This document shows, one piece after another, positions 34,879 to 41,724 of a stretch of DNA of 48,580 nucleotides. The notes below the pieces were generated by a model that did not search any database, had not been told where the DNA came from, and saw only the letters and a list, made by a program, of their open reading frames with translations. Source of the DNA: JAVBME01 sp031552765 (GTDB lineage Bacteria; Bacillota; Negativicutes; Acidaminococcales; JAISLQ01); NCBI GenBank assembly GCA_031552765.1, contig JAVBME010000032.1, forward strand, positions 1-48,580, in the 5' to 3' direction. How positions within the stretch are numbered: position 1 is the first letter of the stretch; each line of letters begins with the position of its first letter. The translations under genes and the position numbers were made by a program.

Positions 34879-35369
34879 CTTTTCCACTCCTGCCAGCAGT
34901 TGCCGGAAGAATGCAGCGCGCATACCGCTATGGCCAGCGCGTCAGCTACATCGTCCGGTCTGGGTTTTTCCTTGATATTGAGCAGTTTTTGGATCATAAA
35001 AGTTACCTGTTCTTTGGTAGCCCGGCCATAGCCGGTCACCGCCTGCTTGACTTGCAGCGGCGTATATTCCGCCACCCTCACCTTTTTATGCGCCGCAGCC
35101 AAGAGGATTACCCCCCTGGCCTGGCCGACTGTAAGGGCGGTCGTTACATTGCGGCTGAAAAACAGCTGTTCCACCGCCACCACATCGGGTTTATACTGCT
35201 CAATAATGGCGGTCAGTCCGTCATATACCAGCAGCAACCGCTCTTCCGCCGGCGTGCCTTTATCTGTAAGCACCGCGCCAAAATGCACCGGCGTCAAGCG
35301 GCTGGCAGCCATATTTACAAGGCCAAAGCCGCAAATGGCCGTACCGGGGTCTATGCCTAAAGCTAACAC
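34875..35369 (-). CDS. ruvC: Holliday junction resolvase RuvC
   Basis: This 164-residue endonuclease cuts Holliday junctions. The RNase H-like fold carries the first catalytic Asp in ALGIDPGTAICGFG and the Glu in VVAVEQLFFSRN. Acidic residues near the C-terminus (PDDVADALAIAVC) complete the site. The GTG start at 35369 has AGGAGC about nine bases upstream. It is first in ruvC-ruvA-ruvB and is preceded by a weak hairpin between it and yebC. Confidence 0.97.
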   Translation of the reverse strand: MLALGIDPGTAICGFGLVNMAASRLTPVHFGAVLTDKGTPAEERLLLVYDGLTAIIEQYKPDVVAVEQLFFSRNVTTALTVGQARGVILLAAAHKKVRVAEYTPLQVKQAVTGYGRATKEQVTFMIQKLLNIKEKPRPDDVADALAIAVCALHSSGNCWQEWKR

Positions 35370-35401
35370 AGCTTCAGCTCCTAATCATCTTTCCTAAATA
35401 A

Positions 35402-35422
35402 AGCGGGCTTCTAGCGCCCGCT
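35402..35422 (-). terminator. Hairpin between yebC and ruvC, possible partial terminator
   Basis: AGCGGGC (35402-35408) pairs with GCCCGCT (35416-35422). On the minus strand it is followed by TTATTT, a weak U tract, so some read-through into ruvC is likely. Confidence 0.55.
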
Positions 35423-35438
35423 ATAGCATCAATATAAA

Positions 35439-36173
35439 TTACTCTTCATCCGGCAGGTCGGCATTAGAGAACACGTCCTGCACGTCGTCAAGGTCTTCGA
35501 GCATCTCGAGTAGTTTTTCCATGCGTTCGGCGTCTTCACCCGAAAGCGCTACCGTAGTGTCCGGTATCATAGCGATTTCGGCGGCGGCCACCCGTATTTT
35601 TGCCGCTTCCAGCGCTTGTTCTACCGCGTCATACTCGGCAGGGTCGGTAAATATTTCAAAAGCGTCGCCTTCTGTTTTTATATCTTCCGCGCCGGCATCA
35701 AGTGCGACCAGCATCAAATCTTCTTCTGTAACGCCGGTAGACTGCTCTACTACAAGCAGACCCTTACGGTTGAACATCCAGCCTACACAGCCTGTCTCGC
35801 CGAGGTTGCCGCCGTATTTAGAAAAAAGGTGTCGCACTTCCGCGGCGGTACGGTTGCGGTTATCGGTAAGCGCGGTCACCATTACCGCCACCCCGGCCGG
35901 GCCGTAGCCTTCGTAGCTTATCTCTTCATAGTTTGACCCTTCGAGCGCTCCCTGGCCTTTTTGTATCGCACGCTGGATATTTTCCTTGGGGACGTTATTG
36001 GCCTTTGCTTTTTGCAAAGCCAGCTTGAGCCTGGTGTTACCGATTGGGTCAGAGCCGCCCATTTTGACAGCTATAGTTATCTCACGGCCTATTTTGGTCG
36101 TAAGTTTGCCGCGTATAGCGTCCATCTTGCCTTTTTTATGTTTTATATTCGCCCACTTGGAATGGCCTGACAT
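35439..36173 (-). CDS. yebC: YebC/PmpR-family protein
   Basis: This 244-residue protein starts MSGHSKWANIKHKKG, the invariant beginning of the family, and has the acidic central and C-terminal domains (LDAGAEDIKTEGDAFEI). Members were named as transcription regulators. Other reports link them to relief of ribosome stalling. Either role is possible here. GGGGGAG precedes the ATG. The yebC-ruvC-ruvA-ruvB order is widely conserved. Confidence 0.95.
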   Translation of the reverse strand: MSGHSKWANIKHKKGKMDAIRGKLTTKIGREITIAVKMGGSDPIGNTRLKLALQKAKANNVPKENIQRAIQKGQGALEGSNYEEISYEGYGPAGVAVMVTALTDNRNRTAAEVRHLFSKYGGNLGETGCVGWMFNRKGLLVVEQSTGVTEEDLMLVALDAGAEDIKTEGDAFEIFTDPAEYDAVEQALEAAKIRVAAAEIAMIPDTTVALSGEDAERMEKLLEMLEDLDDVQDVFSNADLPDEE

Positions 36174-36205
36174 AAATTAACTCCCCCTACATATGAATAT
36201 AAGAT

Positions 36206-36234
36206 ATTTTACCATATATAGAAATCATCCGCAA
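36206..36234 (-). promoter_or_regulatory. Promoter of yebC
   Basis: On the minus strand TTGCGG (36234-36229) and TAAAAT (36211-36206) have a 17-base spacer, about 32 bases before the yebC start. Confidence 0.6.
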
Positions 36235-36253
36235 ACTAATGTACACTGTATAC

Positions 36254-36283
36254 TTGACAGGAATATGATTTATCGCCTATTCT
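36254..36283 (+). promoter_or_regulatory. Promoter pointing into the GGDEF remnant
   Basis: TTGACA (36254-36259) and TATTCT (36278-36283) are 18 bases apart on the plus strand. Transcription would start near 36290 and pass through the remnant to the terminator at 36571-36603. Confidence 0.55.
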
Positions 36284-36320
36284 TTATGCAAAGAGAAATA
36301 AATTAAAAACATTTTTTCCT

Positions 36321-36540
36321 AACAGGCGCCTGCTGCTGGAAGATATGAAAAAAGGGGTCGAGCGCATGGCGGCTTAACGGCCATTCGCCGGTATGCAGCG
36401 CCAGCATAGGTATAGTAAACTACCCTAAAGACGGAAAATCGCCGGAAGAACTTTTACGGCTGGCCGATATAGCTATGTACTGCGCTAAAAAGAATGGCCG
36501 CAATAATGCCAAGTTTTACCAGGCCGGCATGGTTTTATAA
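36321..36540 (+). pseudogene. C-terminal remnant of a GGDEF (diguanylate cyclase) gene
   Basis: Two frames together give the end of a GGDEF domain. One reads LLLEDMKKGVERM (from 36321) and then stops at 36375. The next frame gives ASIGIVNYPKDGKSPEELL, then ADIAMYCAKKNGRNNAKFY, and stops at 36538-36540. The pattern SIGI, YP-DG, ELL, AD-AMY-AK-GRN is the standard C-terminal third of diguanylate cyclases. The catalytic GGDEF loop and the N-terminus are gone, and a frameshift lies near 36345-36375, so no enzyme can be made. This 432-base stretch between yebC and ppsR holds nothing else apart from the two promoters and the terminator. Confidence 0.85.
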
Positions 36541-36570
36541 AAATAGTAAAAAGCAGTAACAAGAAATGTT

Positions 36571-36603
36571 AAAAGCCCTCACCTTAAAAAAGTGGGGGCT
36601 TTT
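36571..36603. terminator. Bidirectional terminator after ppsR and the GGDEF remnant
   Basis: AAAAGCCCTCAC (36571-36582) pairs with GTGGGGGCTTTT (36592-36603), with one G-U pair. T tracts occur on both strands. Confidence 0.82.
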
Positions 36604-36605
36604 CT

Positions 36606-37430
36606 TTAGCTGCGCTCGCTATGTTTTTTCACATAGTCGAGTATTAAGTTGGCTGTTTCTTCTATGGCACGATTGGACACGTCTATAACGAGACAATGCA
36701 GTTTCCTCATTATGCCTTTGGCGTATTCGAGTTCTTCGTTTATCCTCGCCACATTGGCATAGCTGGCGTCATCGGACAGCCCCATGGTTTTTAGCCGCTC
36801 CGCCCTTATCTCGTTTAATTTATATGGGTTGATTATAAGGCCGATTATTTTATGCGGCGGCACTTTAAACAGTTCTTCCGGCGGCATAAGTTCCGGTACC
36901 AGCGGCACATTGGAAACTTTGAGCTTTTTATGCGCCAGGTACATGCTGAGCGGCGTTTTAGACGTGCGCGACACACCGACCAGTACTACATCGGCTTGCA
37001 AAAGCCCCCAGGGATTTTTGCCGTCGTCATACTTTACGGCAAATTCTACCGCTTCCACCCGTTTAAAATATTCATTGTCGAGGATGTGCATCAGGCCGGC
37101 CTTATTTAAAGGCTTGAGGCCAGACATCGCCGCCACGTTCCTTATCATAGGGCTCAAAAGGTCGATGGATGCGATATTGCAGGCAGAAATCTTATTTTCC
37201 AGGCATTGGCGCAATTCTTCCGAAACTATTGTATAACAGATCATACACTGCTGTTTGCAGGCTTTTTCCACCAGTTTATCTATCTGCTCCGTCGTCTCGA
37301 GATAGGATATGCGCACTATATTGAATTTGCTGGCGTCAAACTGGCTGGCCGCCGCCTTGGCCATGGTCTCCGCCGTCTCGCCTATGGAGTCGGAAACCGC
37401 ATATATTATGGGAAGTTGCTCAGTTATGAT
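36606..37430 (-). CDS. ppsR: PEP synthase regulatory protein (kinase/pyrophosphorylase, DUF299)
   Basis: This protein switches PEP synthase (or PPDK) by ADP-dependent phosphorylation of a threonine and by Pi-dependent dephosphorylation. The conserved P-loop-like segment is GVSRTSKTPLSMYLA. The essential N-terminal motif AVSDSIGETAE is encoded upstream of the first canonical start (ATG at 37364). In that frame no ATG, GTG or TTG occurs between the ATG and an in-frame TAG. The plausible starts are ATC (37430-37428) or ATA (37427-37425), placed after an AAGG-AAAAGGGGG purine tract, and they overlap the end of the CcpN-like gene. The predicted protein has about 274 residues, normal for the family; from the ATG it would have 252 and lack the motif. 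The partner ppsA lies just upstream. Confidence 0.88.
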   Translation of the reverse strand: MITEQLPIIYAVSDSIGETAETMAKAAASQFDASKFNIVRISYLETTEQIDKLVEKACKQQCMICYTIVSEELRQCLENKISACNIASIDLLSPMIRNVAAMSGLKPLNKAGLMHILDNEYFKRVEAVEFAVKYDDGKNPWGLLQADVVLVGVSRTSKTPLSMYLAHKKLKVSNVPLVPELMPPEELFKVPPHKIIGLIINPYKLNEIRAERLKTMGLSDDASYANVARINEELEYAKGIMRKLHCLVIDVSNRAIEETANLILDYVKKHSERS

Positions 37431-38157
37431 GTATACCCCCTTTTCCTTCCGCCAAATCTACCAGCAGCCGGGTGACATTTGTTTTCGTCAAACGACCGAT
37501 GACTTTATATTTCTTCTTTTCCCCATCGATTTCCTGCACGACCGGCAGGCAATCCACTTCATTGTCGATAATTTTCCTTGCCGCCGCCGCTACTGTTTCC
37601 TCAGGCGTAGTAGTCACCAGCTTAGCCAGCGGCGTCATCGCCATCTTTACCGGGACGCTGGCTAGTTTGCCGCCGCTGTTGAGCGACGCTTTCAAAATAT
37701 CCTTGCGTGAGATTATGCCGGCGAGCAGGCCTTCTTTTTCTACTACGAACACGCTGCCCACATCTTCCGTGAACATGGCGACCATGGTATCATAGGCGTT
37801 TGCCTTGATGTCCACAGCTACAGGCATGGACTGGACATCACGCACTTTAATATTTTTTATTTCTTCGGCAAAAAATTCAAACGTCTGCCGGCCAAGATAA
37901 AAATACCCTACCTTCGTGCGCGAGTCGATAACGCCGCTCATAACTAGTATAGCCAGGTCGCTGCGCAAAGCCGCCCTGGTGACATGCAGGCGCTCGGCTA
38001 TCTTGTCGCCGGCTATCGGCCCGTTGGCCCGTACTATTTCCGCTATTTTTTTTTGCCTTTGGGTTAATGGTATAACAACCACCTTCTTTGATATAACAGG
38101 CAGCAAATAAAGAGGCATATACTGTGTTGCTCGTCGCATTTTGCGCTCAACCGTCAA
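37420..38157 (-). CDS. CcpN-like HTH regulator with CBS pair
   Basis: This DNA-binding protein has a helix-turn-helix (RQKKIAEIVRANGPIAGDKI, then HVTRAALRSDLAIL) followed by two CBS domains over the C-terminal 130 residues. It matches CcpN (YqzB) of Bacillus, the repressor of gluconeogenic genes that senses ATP/ADP through CBS. Here it lies between ppsA and ppsR, a gluconeogenic setting. The start is uncertain. I used the TTG at 38157 (AAGGAG four bases upstream), which adds about 28 residues to the Bacillus form. An ATG at 38118 and a GTG at 38082 are alternatives. Confidence 0.85.
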   Translation of the reverse strand: MTVERKMRRATQYMPLYLLPVISKKVVVIPLTQRQKKIAEIVRANGPIAGDKIAERLHVTRAALRSDLAILVMSGVIDSRTKVGYFYLGRQTFEFFAEEIKNIKVRDVQSMPVAVDIKANAYDTMVAMFTEDVGSVFVVEKEGLLAGIISRKDILKASLNSGGKLASVPVKMAMTPLAKLVTTTPEETVAAAARKIIDNEVDCLPVVQEIDGEKKKYKVIGRLTKTNVTRLLVDLAEGKGGIHHN

Positions 38158-38182
38158 AATACTCCTTGCGCCACAGTACAAA

Positions 38183-38250
38183 GGCTGTAGCGATTTAGAG
38201 CGGCAGCACTAAAATCGCATATCAGCCATGGACACTCGTTAGGGTGTCTC
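38183..38250 (-). other. Two hairpins in the ppsA to CcpN-like intergenic region
   Basis: GACAC/GTGTC around a CTAACGA loop (about 38232-38249) is followed by a larger stem: GGCTG (38183-38187) and GCGATTT (38190-38196) pair with AAATCGC (38212-38218) and CAGCC (38223-38227). Neither has a U tract, so neither is a normal terminator. They lie before the CcpN-like start. They might stabilise or process the message, or be a small leader RNA. I could not match them to a known riboswitch. Confidence 0.5.
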
Positions 38251-38292
38251 TACCTTTTTCTTCACCGCCTTTCATTTAATATATCTTACTTA

Positions 38293-40677
38293 TTACCATT
38301 CATAATCCGGGTCTTCGGCTTTGCCGCGGCCAGTCAGGGCATCGAGCATAATGCGCTGTTCCATCTGGGCAACCATTCGCTTGGTAAACTTTACTGTATC
38401 GGGGTTTACAGATATGGAGTCTATGCCGCTTCTGATGAGAAATTCGGTAAAGTCAGGGTATACGCTGGGCGCCTGCCCACAGATGGAAACCGTTTTGCCA
38501 TCTTTATGCGCCACTTCGATGAGGTGTTTTATCGCCCGCTTGACCGCCAGGTTGCGCTCGTCGTAAATATGCGACACCGTATCGTTGTCGCGGTCACAAC
38601 CGAGCACCAGCATGGTCAGGTCATTGGAGCCGATAGAATAGCCGTCTATATATTTATTGAATTTATCGGCCAGTATTATGTTGGACGGTATTTCCGCCAT
38701 CAGCCAGACTTTAAAGTCGGCATTTCTCACCAGGCCTTCGGCCGCCATCATGCTGGTGACTTTTTCAGCCTCGTCAACATTGCGGCAGAAAGGAATCATT
38801 ACGTGGAGGTTTTTCAAGCCGTACTCTTCACGCACTTTTTTTACCGCTTTGATTTCCAGTTTGAACGCTTCCATGTATTTAGGGTCGTAATAACGGGACG
38901 CGCCGCGCCAGCCCAAAAGGGCGCTCGGCTCATACGGTTCGAATTTATCGCCGCCTTTAAGATCGCGGTATTCGCTGGATTTAAAATCACTGAAACGCAA
39001 AGTAACGGGGCGTGGCGCCATAGCCTGGCAGACCTTCCTCATGCCTTCCGCCAGTCCGTCAACGACCTTGTCCGGGCGGCCTATCTGGATGAGATAAAGC
39101 GGGTGTTCATGTATGGAAGTCGTCCAGATAAATTCCTCGCGCATCAGGCCTATACCGTCGCAAGGTAGTACGCTGTGCTTTTCTGCCAGGTCCGGGTCGC
39201 CCAGGTTCATATATATTTTGGTGCCGGTGACCGGGAACACTTCCGCCATCGCCACAGTAGCCGCTTCCGGCGCCTCTGTTTTTACCAGGTCTTCCAATAT
39301 GCCTTCGTAAACTACGCCGTTACTGGCATCAACCGTTATGTTCATGCCGTCTTTTATGATAGTAGTCGCCGCTTCACCGCGGCTTTTCGTGCCGACGATA
39401 CATGGTATGCCCAGTTCACGGCTGACTATCGATGCGTGACAGGTCATGCCGCCCGAGTCGGTAACTATGGCGCGCGCTTTTTTCATGGCCGGCACCCAGT
39501 CGGGAGCGGTCATTTCCGTTACCAGTATTTCGCCTTCTTTAAATTCATCTATTTTCTCCGGGTCAAGTATCACTCTGGCTTTGCCTGCCGCTCTGCCCGG
39601 GCTGGCCGGCAATCCTTTTACCACTACTTTGCGGTCTATAACAGCGGCAGACGCTTCCGTTTTTGGCTTGCCGCCTTCTTTACTGCGCCTCGACCAGACT
39701 GTTTCCGGGCGCGCCTGCAATATCCAGAGCTTGTTTGTTCTCTCATCTACGCCCCACTCGATATCCATATAACAACCGTAATGTTTTTCTATATCAAGGG
39801 CATAAGCCGCCAATTCTCTTATCTGCCCGTCTGTCAAAACCTGCGCCTTGACCATGTCGGCCGGTACTTTTTGTTCTTCGCAGCCGCCGCCGGGATTGCG
39901 CACCATCATGATGTTCTTTTCCGTTATCATCCTGCTTTTGACATCAAGCGTGCTTTTTTCCACTACGTAATTGTCCGGAGTAACGACGCCCTGCACCACA
40001 TATTCGCCTAGGCCCCAGGCCGCCTCAATCAATATGCTGTCATCGTTTCCGGTGACTATGTCGACAGTAAACATTACGCCCGAGGACTTCGAGAACACCA
40101 TCATTTGCACGACCGCCGACAAGGCGACTTCCAAATGGTCAAAACCTTTGGTGGCCCTGTAATATACCGCCCGGTCGGTAAAGGTAGACGCATAGCATTC
40201 TTTGATACGTTCTATTATCTCCCGGTCGCCGCGCACATTAAGATAAGTGTCCTGCTGCCCGGCAAAGCTGGCATCCGGCAAATCTTCGGCGGTCGCGCTT
40301 GAACGGACGGCAACAAAAGGCTCTTGTTCGCCTACGCGTTTAGCCAGTTCCACATATGCTTTGCTGATGGCGTCCTGCAAATCCTGCGGCATCTTGCCTT
40401 TCATTATTTCTTCACGGATCTTGCGGCTCACCTCACGCAGTTTCGCGCTGTCTTCCACATCGGTCAAAGTTTCCAGCAAATTAGCTATTTTCTGATTTAT
40501 ACCGCTTGCGTCCATGAAGTAACGGTAAGCGTCCGCAGTAGTCGCAAAACCATAGGGAACCGGCACTTTGGTCTTGGAAGTCATCTCTCCCAGTGAAGCC
40601 GATTTGCCGCCGACCAAAGCCACGTCGCCTTTTTGAATGTTATCAAACCAGAGGAGGAAATTTTTCTCTTTTGTCAT
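38293..40677 (-). CDS. ppsA: Phosphoenolpyruvate synthase (pyruvate, water dikinase)
   Basis: This 794-residue enzyme makes PEP, AMP and Pi from pyruvate and ATP in gluconeogenesis. The ATP-grasp N-terminus has LVGGKSASLGEM and AVRSSATAEDLPDASFAGQQ. The phosphohistidine domain has GGMTCHASIVSRELGIPCIVG. The C-terminal barrel contains IGLMREEF and ends with SICGQAPS and GIDSISVNPDT. These fit PpsA rather than PPDK, though the CcpN-like and ppsR neighbours could suit either. The ATG at 40677 has AAGGAGTG upstream; a longer frame lacks it. It is the first gene of ppsA-CcpN-like-ppsR. Confidence 0.93.
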   Translation of the reverse strand: MTKEKNFLLWFDNIQKGDVALVGGKSASLGEMTSKTKVPVPYGFATTADAYRYFMDASGINQKIANLLETLTDVEDSAKLREVSRKIREEIMKGKMPQDLQDAISKAYVELAKRVGEQEPFVAVRSSATAEDLPDASFAGQQDTYLNVRGDREIIERIKECYASTFTDRAVYYRATKGFDHLEVALSAVVQMMVFSKSSGVMFTVDIVTGNDDSILIEAAWGLGEYVVQGVVTPDNYVVEKSTLDVKSRMITEKNIMMVRNPGGGCEEQKVPADMVKAQVLTDGQIRELAAYALDIEKHYGCYMDIEWGVDERTNKLWILQARPETVWSRRSKEGGKPKTEASAAVIDRKVVVKGLPASPGRAAGKARVILDPEKIDEFKEGEILVTEMTAPDWVPAMKKARAIVTDSGGMTCHASIVSRELGIPCIVGTKSRGEAATTIIKDGMNITVDASNGVVYEGILEDLVKTEAPEAATVAMAEVFPVTGTKIYMNLGDPDLAEKHSVLPCDGIGLMREEFIWTTSIHEHPLYLIQIGRPDKVVDGLAEGMRKVCQAMAPRPVTLRFSDFKSSEYRDLKGGDKFEPYEPSALLGWRGASRYYDPKYMEAFKLEIKAVKKVREEYGLKNLHVMIPFCRNVDEAEKVTSMMAAEGLVRNADFKVWLMAEIPSNIILADKFNKYIDGYSIGSNDLTMLVLGCDRDNDTVSHIYDERNLAVKRAIKHLIEVAHKDGKTVSICGQAPSVYPDFTEFLIRSGIDSISVNPDTVKFTKRMVAQMEQRIMLDALTGRGKAEDPDYEW

Positions 40678-40730
40678 ATAAAGCACTCCTTTTTTATTAG
40701 AGTATATTATTGAAAATAAATCATGCATTT

Positions 40731-40759
40731 AGCATACACTATAAGGAGAATAAAGTAAA
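40731..40759 (-). promoter_or_regulatory. Promoter of ppsA
   Basis: On the minus strand TTTACT (40759-40754) and TATGCT (40736-40731) have a 17-base spacer, about 55 bases before the start codon. Confidence 0.6.
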
Positions 40760-40760
40760 G

Positions 40761-40789
40761 AAAAAAACACCCCGCATTTACGCAGGGTG
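40761..40789 (-). terminator. Terminator of the NlpC/P60 gene
   Basis: On the minus strand CACCC-T-GC pairs with GC-G-GGGTG around GTAAAT, followed by seven T (40767-40761). It insulates the ppsA promoter from upstream transcription. Confidence 0.85.
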
Positions 40790-40802
40790 AAGGTGACTAT
40801 CG

Positions 40803-41588
40803 TCATATAAGCCGTCGCGCTCCTAAGTAGCGCTCCACATAATATGTCTTCGACATTGATGTTATAGTGACCACGCCGGCTGCCGAGCTGGCATGTATGA
40901 AGTTTCCGTCGCCCATATATATGCCGACATGTGAAGGGCCCGGTTCATATGTGGTAAAAAAGACCAAATCACCGGCCTGGATATTTTGCCTGGGGATCTG
41001 CGCGCCTACGTAAAATTGGCCGTCGGCCATCCGCGGTATAGAGACACCCCTATTGGCAAATATATAATAAATAAAACCTGAGCAGTCAAAACCGCCGGGC
41101 GCCCGCCCACCCCAAACGTACGGGGTACCGAGGAAACTCCTGGCCATAGCCACTATCTCAAGACCGGCGCGGGAACCGCCGCGCGAAACGTCGACAGCAG
41201 GCGGTTTGGCTATCATATTTTTAGGCAGGTTAAGCGCGGCAACCGTCTGTGCGCCCACTACCCCGTCCGTAGTAAGGCCGTTCGCGGACTGGAAGGTATA
41301 AACAGAATTAAAGGTAGCGCTGCCAAAAATGCCGTCTACCTGGTCACGGTAATAGCCAAATTCTTTCAACTTCTTTTGAACCTGCTCTACTTCCGGGCCA
41401 CGCATGCCGATTTTCAAAGCTTTGCCGGAAAATTGCAGTTTATCGGATGGCTGGGCAACAGGCTCTTTTTCCGTCGAAATATTTGCCGACGCCGGCGGCG
41501 CAGCCTTGCCATTTGCGCCGGCAATACTGATGGTAACGGATGCTGATAAGAGGAGCGTAAGTGAACAAACTAAAAGGCTTCGTTTCAT
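40803..41588 (-). CDS. Secreted NlpC/P60 endopeptidase with peptidoglycan-binding domain
   Basis: This 261-residue protein has a signal peptide (residues 1-26), a low-complexity linker, a PG_binding_1 domain at about residues 50-115 (RGPEVEQVQKKLKEFGYY), and an NlpC/P60 catalytic domain at about 143-261. The catalytic Cys is in GGFDCSGFIYY and the His in GPSHVGIYMGDG. It should cleave the gamma-D-Glu-diamino-acid bond in cell-wall stem peptides, in growth or daughter-cell separation. The gene is monocistronic with its own terminator. Confidence 0.93.
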   Translation of the reverse strand: MKRSLLVCSLTLLLSASVTISIAGANGKAAPPASANISTEKEPVAQPSDKLQFSGKALKIGMRGPEVEQVQKKLKEFGYYRDQVDGIFGSATFNSVYTFQSANGLTTDGVVGAQTVAALNLPKNMIAKPPAVDVSRGGSRAGLEIVAMARSFLGTPYVWGGRAPGGFDCSGFIYYIFANRGVSIPRMADGQFYVGAQIPRQNIQAGDLVFFTTYEPGPSHVGIYMGDGNFIHASSAAGVVTITSMSKTYYVERYLGARRLI

Positions 41589-41724
41589 TGGCCACCAACC
41601 CTTCTATAACGCTGCAAACCAATATATATTAAATTTTAACATATATTGTCTTTCTTTTCCAGATATTATATTTTAAGGAAAAATACGTAAGTTTACTCGG
41701 CATATATGCTATTTACGCCTGTTT

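Noticed and set aside
38071..38118. ATA start for the CcpN-like gene, parallel to ppsR
   Set aside because: TTG, ATG and GTG starts are available upstream in frame, one with AAGGAG, so a rare start is not needed.
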